From positions 62,001-126,000 of the forward strand of contig NZ_JAMLJN010000005.1 of NCBI RefSeq assembly GCF_023634865.1: a stretch of DNA of 64,000 nucleotides, given 5' to 3'. This document shows, piece after piece, positions 17,377-25,534 of the stretch. Origin of the DNA: Flavobacterium fragile. Its GTDB lineage: Bacteria; Bacteroidota; Bacteroidia; Flavobacteriales; Flavobacteriaceae. A program made the position numbers and the translations under genes. How positions within the stretch are numbered: position 1 is the first letter of the stretch; every line of letters begins with the position of its first letter. The notes beneath the pieces were generated by a model. That model was not told the origin of the DNA and did no database searches. It saw only the letters and a program-made list of their open reading frames with translations.

Positions 17377-18699
17377 TTATTGAACAAATTTCACTCCGAA
17401 GGTAAAAATATTTGCTGACAATCCATCATTTCTATCGTAATGATTGTATCTAAAATCGATATTTTTTAAACCAAATTTCCAAATTTTCGTATTAGTGAAA
17501 ATATCAGTATAACTAACTCCAAATCCATATTGATTCGCTTTGAATGTAGATAAATCATAATCAGAAGTATAGTATTTTTCTGTTGACACATGTTCTTCAT
17601 AAGGCGCAAAATACTTAGACTGTTGCTGTGTATAATAACGATACATCGGATAAACTGTAAACTTATCAGTCAATTTATATGGAATTTCAACATTAAAAGT
17701 ATGAGATGAAATATCCCAATCATCAAAGTAATAACGATAATATGTTCTTAGAGTAAATTTTTCGTTCAGATAGAAATTCCATCGTGTACCAATTGGCAAC
17801 TTAAATCGGTTGTCTGGAAGACGCTCAATATCATCTGCAAGTTTAAATTCATTGATAAAGAAATCTCCTTTGTCGGCAAAATAAACTCTTTGGTAAGGTG
17901 TTGAAAGTAATCCATTTTGATACAAAACATCCATAAAAATAGAACCTTGAATCTTCTTAGTCATTACTTGCGAAAAAGCAAAACTTAAAGCAAAAGAATT
18001 TCTATTTTTCTTATCGTGCGCTTTGTAATTAACAGGGTTATAGACTTCTGATGAAATTTGTCCAGGTGTAATTACAAATTCATCATAAATACCCCCATTC
18101 GTGCCGTTATAATCTACAAAATCTTGTAATTCTTTAGGATAAATTGGTCTCCAAGTATCCAAATAAACATTGGCGTTAACTGAAACTTCAGAATTTTTAC
18201 CATTGAATAGTCTTGAAACTCCTCCACCAAAACCGATAGAAGAATAATCATATTCAGCAGAACCCGAAATATGTCCGTTCCAAATCGTATTTCTATCATC
18301 AGAACTATGGCTGTAGTTTACTACTAATGAAGTTAAAACATCTTGAGCTGATGCCCCTGAACTGGCCTGCCACGGACTAGGGGTATTACTATCAAACGGA
18401 TTGATATTTCCTGAAGAAGCAGATGAATACGCCGAGATTCCAGCATCAACCGTTAAAACATCGTCATCATTCAATGGAATAGCCACAATAAAAGTTGGAG
18501 TGATGTTGGTAAGTTTTTCCATACCACTTCCTCCTGAAACTGCTGAGTGAATTCCATCTTGTTTATAGTAGCTCATTAAAAAATCTACTTCAATCGATTC
18601 TAAAACTCGTTTTTTGTAGGTAACTTGAGTAGAATCTTTCTCTTGAGAAAACCCCATCACAGTTACAAAAAATAAAACTAATGCACTTATTTTTTTCAT
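17377..18699 (-). CDS. DUF3570 outer-membrane beta-barrel protein
   Basis: This 440-residue protein has a signal peptide (to about G-F-S-Q). Its beta-rich body has alternating aromatic strands and a C-terminal aromatic-rich strand (F-T-F-G-V-K-F-V-Q), as expected for an outer-membrane barrel. The sequence fits DUF3570. The gene lies 32 bp after DUF4266, and the two families commonly co-occur with ApbE and a thioredoxin. The substrate is unknown. Confidence 0.85.
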   Translation of the reverse strand: MKKISALVLFFVTVMGFSQEKDSTQVTYKKRVLESIEVDFLMSYYKQDGIHSAVSGGSGMEKLTNITPTFIVAIPLNDDDVLTVDAGISAYSSASSGNINPFDSNTPSPWQASSGASAQDVLTSLVVNYSHSSDDRNTIWNGHISGSAEYDYSSIGFGGGVSRLFNGKNSEVSVNANVYLDTWRPIYPKELQDFVDYNGTNGGIYDEFVITPGQISSEVYNPVNYKAHDKKNRNSFALSFAFSQVMTKKIQGSIFMDVLYQNGLLSTPYQRVYFADKGDFFINEFKLADDIERLPDNRFKLPIGTRWNFYLNEKFTLRTYYRYYFDDWDISSHTFNVEIPYKLTDKFTVYPMYRYYTQQQSKYFAPYEEHVSTEKYYTSDYDLSTFKANQYGFGVSYTDIFTNTKIWKFGLKNIDFRYNHYDRNDGLSANIFTFGVKFVQ

Positions 18700-18731
18700 A
18701 AATCTTTTACCATTTACCCTTAAAATTTTAA

Positions 18732-18941
18732 CTAATTACATCCACAACCACCACCGGTTTTTCCTCCATTTGCTCCTGAAGCAGCCTCACGATAAACCTG
18801 AAATGTAGTTTCAAAACGCTCTGAAGTTCTAGCAGATAACTTCATATCGGGATCATTAATATACTGTTTATCGTACTCTTTTACCGTATTACAAGAGGTG
18901 AATCCCGTTGCTATTACGATTAGTAAAACTATTTTTTTCAT
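18732..18941 (-). CDS. DUF4266 small lipoprotein ending in GGGCGCN
   Basis: This 69-residue protein has a lipobox (G-F-T-S-C, mature Cys at 17). The body contains D-P-D-M-K-L-S-A-R and ends in S-G-A-N-G-G-K-T-G-G-G-C-G-C-N, typical for DUF4266. The C-terminal Cys-Gly-Cys in a glycine-rich tail looks like a redox or metal-binding tag. Its ATG overlaps the ApbE stop codon by one base, and DUF3570 follows. No function is established to my knowledge. Confidence 0.85.
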   Translation of the reverse strand: MKKIVLLIVIATGFTSCNTVKEYDKQYINDPDMKLSARTSERFETTFQVYREAASGANGGKTGGGCGCN

Positions 18942-19918
18942 TATTGATATTTTTTAATGTCTATATTTTTAGAAGTGTGAATCACTCCTTTTTCATCTAC
19001 TATAATACATCCAATTCCTTTTAACTGGTTTACTAAATCTAAACCAACTTCTACTCCAAGTACAAAAATACCTGTAGCTAAAGCGTCTGCGATTTCAGTT
19101 TGTTTTGCAAAAACAGAAACACTCACAATTCCACTAGCAGGGTATCCCGTTCTTGGATCTATTATGTGTGAATATCGCTTGCCATTAAAGGTAACATATT
19201 TTTCATAACTTCCCGAAGTTTCCACTGCAGAATCATCTAAAGGAAAAGTAGCAAAAACTTTGTTTTTATTTATAGGGTTAACAATTCCTACTGTCCAACT
19301 TTTACCATCGGGCTGTTTTCCCCAAGTATTAATATCACCTGATACGTTCACTAAACCCGATTTACACCCTTTTTCTTGAAGTAAAATTTTAATCTTATCT
19401 GCGATATAGCCTTGTCCAATACCGCCAAGACCTAGCTTCATTCCTTTATCTTTAAGAAAAATGGTAGTATCTTGAGGATTAAGAACAATTTTTTGAAAAC
19501 CTACTTTTTCAACTGATTTTTTTATAGCTTCCTCAGTCGGCATAGCTTTCATACTTCCATCAAATTTCCAAATTTTGTCCATAGAAGCGTAGCTAATATC
19601 AAATGCTCCAGAAGTTAACTTGGAAATCTTAATAGCTCTTTCAACTAAATCAAAAACTTCCTGATCTACTTTTACGGGCTGAATTCCTGCATTCTGGTTC
19701 ACTTTAGAAATTTGAGTGGTAGGAATCCAATCTGAAATTAAGTGTTCTACTCGTTTTACTTCGTCAATTGCTAAAGATGTAAAATAATCACCCTCTACAG
19801 AATCTTTTGCTACAACGGTAATCTCGAACGGACTTCCCAAAAGACTTTGTTTCTTTTTGAAAATCTGTTGGGAATATCCCAATTGACAGGCGAATAAAAC
19901 AATTAATAATTTTCTCAT
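18941..19918 (-). CDS. apbE: FAD:protein FMN transferase (ApbE family)
   Basis: This 325-residue protein has a signal peptide (to about G-Y-S-Q), so it acts in the periplasm. Conserved ApbE segments are G-A-F-D-I-S, L-G-L-G-G-I-G-Q-G-Y-I-A-D, N-V-S-G-D-I-N-T-W-G, and the metal and substrate region Y-S-H-I-I-D-P-R-T-G-Y-P-A. The enzyme moves FMN from FAD onto a Thr of an exported protein. No clear D-x-x-S/T-G-A-T acceptor protein is encoded nearby. The closest look-alike is E-A-A-S-G-A-N in DUF4266, which lacks the acceptor Thr. Confidence 0.93.
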   Translation of the reverse strand: MRKLLIVLFACQLGYSQQIFKKKQSLLGSPFEITVVAKDSVEGDYFTSLAIDEVKRVEHLISDWIPTTQISKVNQNAGIQPVKVDQEVFDLVERAIKISKLTSGAFDISYASMDKIWKFDGSMKAMPTEEAIKKSVEKVGFQKIVLNPQDTTIFLKDKGMKLGLGGIGQGYIADKIKILLQEKGCKSGLVNVSGDINTWGKQPDGKSWTVGIVNPINKNKVFATFPLDDSAVETSGSYEKYVTFNGKRYSHIIDPRTGYPASGIVSVSVFAKQTEIADALATGIFVLGVEVGLDLVNQLKGIGCIIVDEKGVIHTSKNIDIKKYQ

Positions 19919-20352
19919 TTTTTATCAAAAGTATGAATCATTTGGATGTATTCTTCTGGAGAAACGTTTTTGAATCCCATTTTTCCTTTAACTTTCCCAT
20001 CTTTATCCAAAATAACAACTAAAGGAAAACTCCCCTCAACATTATATTTTTCTGCTAATTTTCTGTTGTGTTCTGTTTGTTCTTTAGATAAAGTGTTGGC
20101 TTTTTTTCTTGGAAAATCAGCTCGAACTACTATCCATGACTTTTTAGCTTCTTCTTTAAAAGCCTCTGATTGCCAAATATTCTTGTCTAATTTAATACAT
20201 GGAGCACACCAATCCGATCCTGAAAAAACAACTATGATGTTTTTATCTTGTGCTGCTGCTAGTTTTTTGGCATCATCAAAATTATACTTCCAATCTTGAG
20301 AAAAGCTAAGAGAACTAAGCATAAGTGCAAATATTACGATTATCTTTTTCAT
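19915..20352 (-). CDS. Exported thioredoxin-family protein
   Basis: This 145-residue protein has a signal peptide (cleavage near S-F-S-Q) and a thioredoxin fold with S-D-W-C-A-P-C-I-K-L-D, a W-C-x-P-C active site as in DsbD gamma-like proteins. The cis-Pro lies in the G-S-F-P-L segment. It overlaps apbE by 4 bp (ATGA) and is the first gene of the block. It could keep the cysteines of the DUF4266 protein or of metal chaperones reduced; that is inference from linkage. Confidence 0.9.
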   Translation of the reverse strand: MKKIIVIFALMLSSLSFSQDWKYNFDDAKKLAAAQDKNIIVVFSGSDWCAPCIKLDKNIWQSEAFKEEAKKSWIVVRADFPRKKANTLSKEQTEHNRKLAEKYNVEGSFPLVVILDKDGKVKGKMGFKNVSPEEYIQMIHTFDKK

Positions 20353-20447
20353 ATCTTTTATTTTAAATTATAATACAAAAATAACTACTTTATTACATGA
20401 ATATTGTTAACCCTTTTGCAGATTAAGCAAAAATTAAGTTAGACTAG

Positions 20448-22406
20448 TTATTTTAGTTTATTATTTACATACAAATAATCAGCAACTTGATACCATGAAA
20501 TTGCTTCTTTTTGTTCCTTTTGATTCATGGGTAAAATATTCAAAATATTTGACGTAGGTTCCCAAGAATAATAATGTGCTGTTTTTTTATTAGTTAAAAT
20601 CATAACCTTGTCTTGTTTTTTGTAACCCAATTTTAAGTAGGTACCCACAAGAGCTCGTTCTTTATACTCTTGATTTAAAACATTTGTTCCAAAAAAATTA
20701 GAGGTATAATTCCAATGAAGTAATCCAAACAACGTTGGAAAAACATCAATTTGACTACATAATTTATTTATTTCTTGTTTTTGGATCAAATTTTTACCAT
20801 AAATTATAGCAGGAATATGATAGTTAGCAACATCAATCTCGTCTTTACCTGCACTGCTTGCACAATGGTCAGCTACAAAAATGAAAATGGTATTGTTAAA
20901 CCAAGGTTTATTTTTAGATTTTTGAATTAATTGTTGTAATGCGTAATCAGCGTATTTTACAGCTCCTTCTCTTCCTGTACCTGATGGAATATCAATTTTA
21001 TTTGCGGGATACGTGTAAGGTCTGTGATTTGAAGTTGTCATTACAAAATTGAAAAAAGGCTTCTTTTTGTTGTGATATTCATCCGCTACTTGAATCATTT
21101 TATTGTAAATATCTTCATCGCAAATACCCCATGCATTCTCAAAGGTTACTTCATTATCATCAATATTATGACGTTTTGTTTTAATAGCATCATCTAAAAT
21201 ACTTCCTCTACCTCTGTCATAAATATCAAAACCATTACCTCCATAAAAGGCATTCATATTATCAAAATAACCATCGCCACCATAAAAGAAGTTGCATTTA
21301 TAATTTTTACTTTTAAACACATTAGAAATAGTGTATAAATTAGAATTATTTGGTCTTTTTACTATACTTTGACCTGGAGTTGGAGGAATTGAAAGGGTAA
21401 TAGCTTCCATACCTCTAACAGTTCTATTTCCAGTGGCATACAAATTTTTAAAGGTAAAAGCTTCCTTAGAGATGCTATCCAAAAATGGGGTAATATTTTC
21501 AGTTGATCCATAAGTTTTCATAAAACTAGCACTCATACTTTCCATTAATACAAAAACCACATTAGGCTTGACTTGGGTTTCTTGAGAATCCACTACTTTT
21601 CTTTTAATAGTAAAATCATTCGATAAAAAGGATTCATTTTTAGCTTTTAAATCATTACGTAAAATGGTAAACGCTTCCTGATCAGATATGGAAGCATAAA
21701 AAGTTTTAAAATCTAATTTGTTATTTCGGAACTCAGCGAAAAAGGAATAAATCCCTGATTTAGAAATTTCATTGTTATACCTGTTTTTTGACCACTCAGC
21801 ATCGGAATTTTTAACAAAAGAAATGTAGAACAAAGCAAAAAAGCTAGCCACTACAAACATTAATAATCGATATCTAAATGAAGGTTTTGACTCCAAGGTG
21901 TTTTTAAGAAAATCTAGCTTTAGCATTACATAATAAATAATACTAGTTAGCAACAATATTCCAGGTATTAACAAGTACAACGGATAAGATTCGTGAATAT
22001 TTTTTACAACCTCAAAAGTGTAAATTAAATAGTCTACAGCAACAAAGTTAAATCTACATCTAAATTCTTCCCAAAAAGTGATCTCAGCAAAAAAGGTAAA
22101 AACAAAGATAAAAAGTGTTACTACCGAACCAAAAATTAAGAAAAACTTATCTAACTTACTTCCAATTAATTTTGTAGGTATAATTAACAAATAAAAACTA
22201 CTGATCAAAAATAAAAAAGAAAGCACTCCTAAATCAAAGATAAATCCCGTAAAAAGAATTTTAAAAAGAATTAAAATTGACAAATCCACATCATCAATTT
22301 GCCAAAATAAAAAAAATACTCTTAGTAATAATGAGAATAGTAAATACCAAGCAGAAAATCCAAAAAGCAAAGAATATCTCTTAAAGATCAAGTTTGCAAC
22401 TTTCAT
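20448..22406 (-). CDS. LTA-synthase-like membrane sulfatase/phosphoglycerol transferase
   Basis: This 652-residue protein has five N-terminal helices (within residues 1-195) followed by an alkaline-phosphatase-superfamily domain. Visible motifs are F-V-L-M-E-S-M-S (metal Glu), the nucleophile region G-N-R-T-V-R-G-M-E-A, N-F-V-M-T-T-S-N-H-R-P-Y, and F-V-A-D-H-C-A-S (metal Asp-His). It fits the LtaS/OpgB/EptA-like class. In a Gram-negative cell it probably moves a phosphoglycerol or phosphoethanolamine group onto a periplasmic glycan or lipid. It is a single-gene unit, divergent from 22687. Confidence 0.87.
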   Translation of the reverse strand: MKVANLIFKRYSLLFGFSAWYLLFSLLLRVFFLFWQIDDVDLSILILFKILFTGFIFDLGVLSFLFLISSFYLLIIPTKLIGSKLDKFFLIFGSVVTLFIFVFTFFAEITFWEEFRCRFNFVAVDYLIYTFEVVKNIHESYPLYLLIPGILLLTSIIYYVMLKLDFLKNTLESKPSFRYRLLMFVVASFFALFYISFVKNSDAEWSKNRYNNEISKSGIYSFFAEFRNNKLDFKTFYASISDQEAFTILRNDLKAKNESFLSNDFTIKRKVVDSQETQVKPNVVFVLMESMSASFMKTYGSTENITPFLDSISKEAFTFKNLYATGNRTVRGMEAITLSIPPTPGQSIVKRPNNSNLYTISNVFKSKNYKCNFFYGGDGYFDNMNAFYGGNGFDIYDRGRGSILDDAIKTKRHNIDDNEVTFENAWGICDEDIYNKMIQVADEYHNKKKPFFNFVMTTSNHRPYTYPANKIDIPSGTGREGAVKYADYALQQLIQKSKNKPWFNNTIFIFVADHCASSAGKDEIDVANYHIPAIIYGKNLIQKQEINKLCSQIDVFPTLFGLLHWNYTSNFFGTNVLNQEYKERALVGTYLKLGYKKQDKVMILTNKKTAHYYSWEPTSNILNILPMNQKEQKEAISWYQVADYLYVNNKLK

Positions 22407-22469
22407 AAAATTAAATATTAAAAAACAAATATGATAAAAATTAACAATTTGTAGTTATAAATTAACTTA

Positions 22470-22485
22470 AATCTTAATTAAGATT
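22470..22485. promoter_or_regulatory. Perfect 16-bp AT-rich palindrome in a divergent intergenic region
   Basis: AATCTTAATTAAGATT is its own reverse complement, and the symmetry continues imperfectly to about 40 bp (22458-22497). It lies between the sulfatase (start 22406) and the membrane-protein gene at 22687. It could be an operator, or simply an AT-rich palindrome. Confidence 0.4.
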
Positions 22486-22660
22486 AGTTTAAATTTATAA
22501 AATATTCAAAATCTTTATATAAAACCAATTAAAGAGGTTGAATAATAGTTCTAAAAAAAAATTAATTTGTTTACTTTTTTTCTTACTAACCTCCAAGAAT
22601 TTAATCAATCCAATTTCTTAAAAAAACTAAAAAAGTTTGGTAATAAAATAAATTCTATTT

Positions 22661-22679
22661 TACTTTGTATTTCAAAGTA
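22661..22679. promoter_or_regulatory. Operator copy 1 of the CreD-cluster regulator
   Basis: TACTTTGtatttCAAAGTA has perfect 7-bp arms and a 5-bp spacer, just before the start codon at 22687. The same element, differing only in the spacer, occurs at 23668-23686. A repressor bound here would block the first gene of the cluster. Confidence 0.75.
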
Positions 22680-22686
22680 CTTTAAA

Positions 22687-23310
22687 ATGAAAAACGAAAA
22701 ATATCTAAATGACATTAGCGAAATCAAAAATTTGATGAACAAATCATCACGTTTTATTTCCTTAAGTGGTTTGTCGGGAATTTTGGCTGGCGTTTATGCA
22801 TTAATTGGGGCATGGATGGCTTACAAAACGATTTACTTTGATACTTCCACAATGGGAACCTATCGCGATTTAGTAATTTCGGAAGAAGCAGTGATTCGTT
22901 TGTTAGTAATTGCAACAGCTGTTTTAGTATTATCCATAGTAACAGGAATCGGATTAAGCATTCGCAAAGCTAGAAAAAGCAATGAAAATGTTTGGAACAC
23001 TGCTTCCAAAAGATTAGTTATTAATTTCATGATTCCATTAGCAACCGGAGGATTTTTCATAATCTTTTTGATCGAAAAAAACATGTTTGGACTCATCGCT
23101 CCCCTAACCTTAATATTTTACGGATTAGCTTGCGTAAATGCTAGTAAGTATACCATTGGCGATGTTCGTTATTTAGGAGTTACTATGATTGCTTTAGGTT
23201 TATTATCTACTTGGTTTTTAGGTTATGGTTTATTATTCTGGGCATTAGGTTTTGGCGGTTGTCATATTTTATACGGAAGTTTAATGTATTTCAAATACGA
23301 GAGAAAGTAA
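22687..23310 (+). CDS. Four- to six-helix membrane protein of the CreD cluster
   Basis: The ATG at 22687 (M-K-N-E-K-Y-L-N-D-I-S-E-I) is chosen over a TTG 120 bp upstream, because the operator lies between them and the extension looks non-coding. The product has 207 residues: a short charged N-terminal helix, then about six hydrophobic segments beginning L-S-G-L-S-G-I-L-A-G-V-Y. No family is securely recognised; I recall such proteins preceding a small HTH regulator and CreD in Flavobacteriia. It is probably co-transcribed with the regulator 41 bp downstream. Confidence 0.75.
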   Translation: MKNEKYLNDISEIKNLMNKSSRFISLSGLSGILAGVYALIGAWMAYKTIYFDTSTMGTYRDLVISEEAVIRLLVIATAVLVLSIVTGIGLSIRKARKSNENVWNTASKRLVINFMIPLATGGFFIIFLIEKNMFGLIAPLTLIFYGLACVNASKYTIGDVRYLGVTMIALGLLSTWFLGYGLLFWALGFGGCHILYGSLMYFKYERK

Positions 23311-23351
23311 GCAACTTTTAACCTTTAAACCTTAAACCTTTAAACCAAATC

Positions 23352-23648
23352 ATGCTAAATATCATCCAAAATATCAACAAAGCCTTTGATCACCGAATTC
23401 GTTTGGGGATTATGTCGATATTGATGGTCAATGAAAGTGCCGATTTTAATATGTTGAAAGAACTTTTGGGTGTAACCGATGGTAATTTAGCTTCACATAC
23501 CAAAGCTTTAGAAGCTGAAAATTATATTCAAATTGAAAAACAATTTATTGGTAAAAAACCTAATACAAAATACAGTGCAACAAAAGAAGGTCGCGATGCG
23601 TTCACGGCTCATATTGAAGCCCTTGAAAAATTAATCAAGAAAAGCTAA
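23352..23648 (+). CDS. Small winged-helix transcriptional regulator
   Basis: This 98-residue protein is a single winged-helix domain: a first helix (I-N-K-A-F-D-H-R-I-R-L-G-I-M-S-I-L), the recognition region G-V-T-D-G-N-L-A-S-H-T-K-A-L-E, and a wing with K-P-N-T-K-Y-S-A-T-K-E-G-R. This is the transcriptional-regulator subgroup near ArsR/MarR (HTH_27-like). It has no metal or sensor cysteines. It is the obvious candidate to bind the TACTTTG-N5-CAAAGTA sites on either side of it. Confidence 0.87.
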   Translation: MLNIIQNINKAFDHRIRLGIMSILMVNESADFNMLKELLGVTDGNLASHTKALEAENYIQIEKQFIGKKPNTKYSATKEGRDAFTAHIEALEKLIKKS

Positions 23649-23667
23649 ACCTATTTTTTTATTCATT

Positions 23668-23686
23668 TACTTTGAAATTCAAAGTA
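23668..23686. promoter_or_regulatory. Operator copy 2 of the CreD-cluster regulator
   Basis: TACTTTGaaattCAAAGTA has the same 7-5-7 palindrome as at 22661-22679. It lies between the regulator gene and the Coq4-like gene (start 23703). The left arm itself resembles a -7 element, so binding would occlude RNA polymerase. Confidence 0.75.
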
Positions 23687-23702
23687 CTTTTAATTACTAC
23701 TT

Positions 23703-24158
23703 ATGAGAGATTTATTCATCGAAAAAATGTACGAAATCAGTAAGAAACCCTATCAAAGATTCTTTAAAAAAGGGAACGCTTGGGATATCAATGTTAATCA
23801 GTTGATACAACTTCCTAGTGATAGTTTGGGATTTCATTTGGGTTGCTTTTTATTGAAATACAACTTTGAAATCCAACCCAAATTAGAAGACCATGATATT
23901 ATTCACGTATTAACGAATACTGGAATTTCAGTTTTAGAAGAAATTGGAATGCAATATTATTTACTTGGAAACGGAAAACGAAGCTTATACTTATGGATGG
24001 TAATTATAACAGGAACACTCTTCTATCCTACTCGATTTCCCTATTTCAAACAACAATATCTAAGAGGAAAAGGAGCACATGAATTCTATGGATTGGATTT
24101 TTTAAACATGCTTTCGATTCCTATCATAAACATTCAACAAACTTTTAATATCAAATAA
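23703..24158 (+). CDS. Coq4-like protein
   Basis: This 151-residue protein contains H-D-I-I-H-V-L-T-N-T-G-I-S-V-L-E-E, an exact H-D-x2-H-x11-E match to the zinc motif of COQ4 (ubiquinone-pathway protein). The upstream part (L-G-C-F-L-L-K-Y-N) and the following G-M-Q-Y-Y-L-L-G-N-G also resemble that family. Bacteroidota normally make menaquinone, so a ubiquinone role is unlikely and the true substrate is unknown. It lies between an operator and creD. Confidence 0.7.
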   Translation: MRDLFIEKMYEISKKPYQRFFKKGNAWDINVNQLIQLPSDSLGFHLGCFLLKYNFEIQPKLEDHDIIHVLTNTGISVLEEIGMQYYLLGNGKRSLYLWMVIITGTLFYPTRFPYFKQQYLRGKGAHEFYGLDFLNMLSIPIINIQQTFNIK

Positions 24159-24178
24159 CTAAACAAATTAAATTCATC

Positions 24179-25474
24179 ATGGAAACACAATTTCAACAAG
24201 AACCAAAAGTGCCGTTCTTTCAAACCACAACCGCAAAAATGATCATGGTTGGGATTCTAACTTTAGTATTAATTATTCCATTGGCTTTAGTGCAAGAATT
24301 AATTGTAGAACGAAGCCAACGCCAAAAAGAAGTCATTACCGAAACTACTGCCAAATGGGGAAATTCGGTTTATTTTTATGGTCCGATTTTAAAAGTGCCT
24401 TACAAAGATCCAATTTCTGGAGCGATTAATAATGCGTATTTCTTTCCAGAAACTTTGAATAACAAAACCGAAGTTACGATGGTAAAACCATTGGAAAGAA
24501 GCATTTACAAATCAAATGTGTTTACTACCAAAATGCAATTTGATGGAAATTATACCAATCCAAATTTTGCTTCAAAAGGAATTCCTGCCGAAAACATTTA
24601 CTGGAATCGCGCCAAAATTTTAATTCGTACTACCAATTTGAAAAGTCTGAAAGACGAAGTAAAAATGAAAATTGACAATCAAAATTTGGCTTTTGAATCG
24701 GTAGCTAGCATTACAAATGACAGTATTGAAAGTCTGGAAACTAATTATTTTGATTACCAAAGTCTTCAAAACGAAGCGAAATTCAACCTCACGATTTCCT
24801 TTAACGGAAGCAAACAAGTAAAAATGGTTCCGATTGGAAAAACTACGGATGCTAAAATGACTTCAAATTGGAATTCTCCGAACTTTAACGGAAACTTCTC
24901 ACCTATTTCAAGAGAAATTACCGAAAAAGGTTTTGAAGCGAATTGGAAAATATTACATTTCAATCGTCCGTTTGCCCAAAACTATTTTGAAATTTTACCC
25001 GAATTAGGTAAATATGCTTTTGCGGTTGATTTCATTACTCCAGTTGACGAATACCAACAAAGTGAACGCGCTTCTAAATATGGCTTTTTGGTTATTGGAT
25101 TAACTTTTTTGATTTTCTTTTTGATTCAATCAATTAGTAAAATCAACATTCATATTTTTCAATATTCGATGATTGGAATTGCGTTAATCATGTTTTACAC
25201 TTTACTGATTTCGATTACAGAACACAGTTCGTTTTCTTTTGCCTATTTGATAGCTGGAGCTTCCGTTATCGTTATGATTTCGTTGTATTCAATTTCGATT
25301 TTAAAAGATAAAAAGTTCCCAATGTTTATTGGAGCTTCGTTGAGTGTTTTATATACTTTTATTTATGTAATTATTCAACTAGAAGATTATGCGTTATTGG
25401 TAGGAAGTATTGGCTTATTCTTCATCCTAGCAGCCGTGATGTATTTCTCGAGAAAGATTGAGTGGAATAAATAA
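24179..25474 (+). CDS. creD: CreD-family inner-membrane protein
   Basis: This 431-residue protein has one N-terminal helix (residues 21-40), the conserved I-V-E-R-S-Q-R-Q start of a large periplasmic domain of about 250 residues, then five C-terminal helices. That is the CreD topology (cell-envelope protein, linked in enterobacteria to the CreBC regulon and beta-lactam/colicin tolerance). Here it stands behind a small winged-helix regulator instead of CreBC. It starts 20 bp after the Coq4-like gene. Confidence 0.9.
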   Translation: METQFQQEPKVPFFQTTTAKMIMVGILTLVLIIPLALVQELIVERSQRQKEVITETTAKWGNSVYFYGPILKVPYKDPISGAINNAYFFPETLNNKTEVTMVKPLERSIYKSNVFTTKMQFDGNYTNPNFASKGIPAENIYWNRAKILIRTTNLKSLKDEVKMKIDNQNLAFESVASITNDSIESLETNYFDYQSLQNEAKFNLTISFNGSKQVKMVPIGKTTDAKMTSNWNSPNFNGNFSPISREITEKGFEANWKILHFNRPFAQNYFEILPELGKYAFAVDFITPVDEYQQSERASKYGFLVIGLTFLIFFLIQSISKINIHIFQYSMIGIALIMFYTLLISITEHSSFSFAYLIAGASVIVMISLYSISILKDKKFPMFIGASLSVLYTFIYVIIQLEDYALLVGSIGLFFILAAVMYFSRKIEWNK

Positions 25475-25481
25475 CTATAAA

Positions 25482-25517
25482 AAAACCTCCGACTGATACT
25501 ATTCAATCGGAGGTTTT
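25482..25517. terminator. Bidirectional terminator between creD and the MFS gene
   Basis: AAAACCTCCGA and TCGGAGGTTTT form an 11-bp stem with a 14-base loop. It is flanked by an A run on the left and Ts on the right, serving both convergent genes. Confidence 0.85.
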
Positions 25518-25534
25518 GTTTTAGCATTTAAATA

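Noticed and set aside
22567..22686. 40-codon N-terminal extension of the membrane protein
   Set aside because: It starts at TTG and would read through the palindromic operator; ATG at 22687 is directly downstream.
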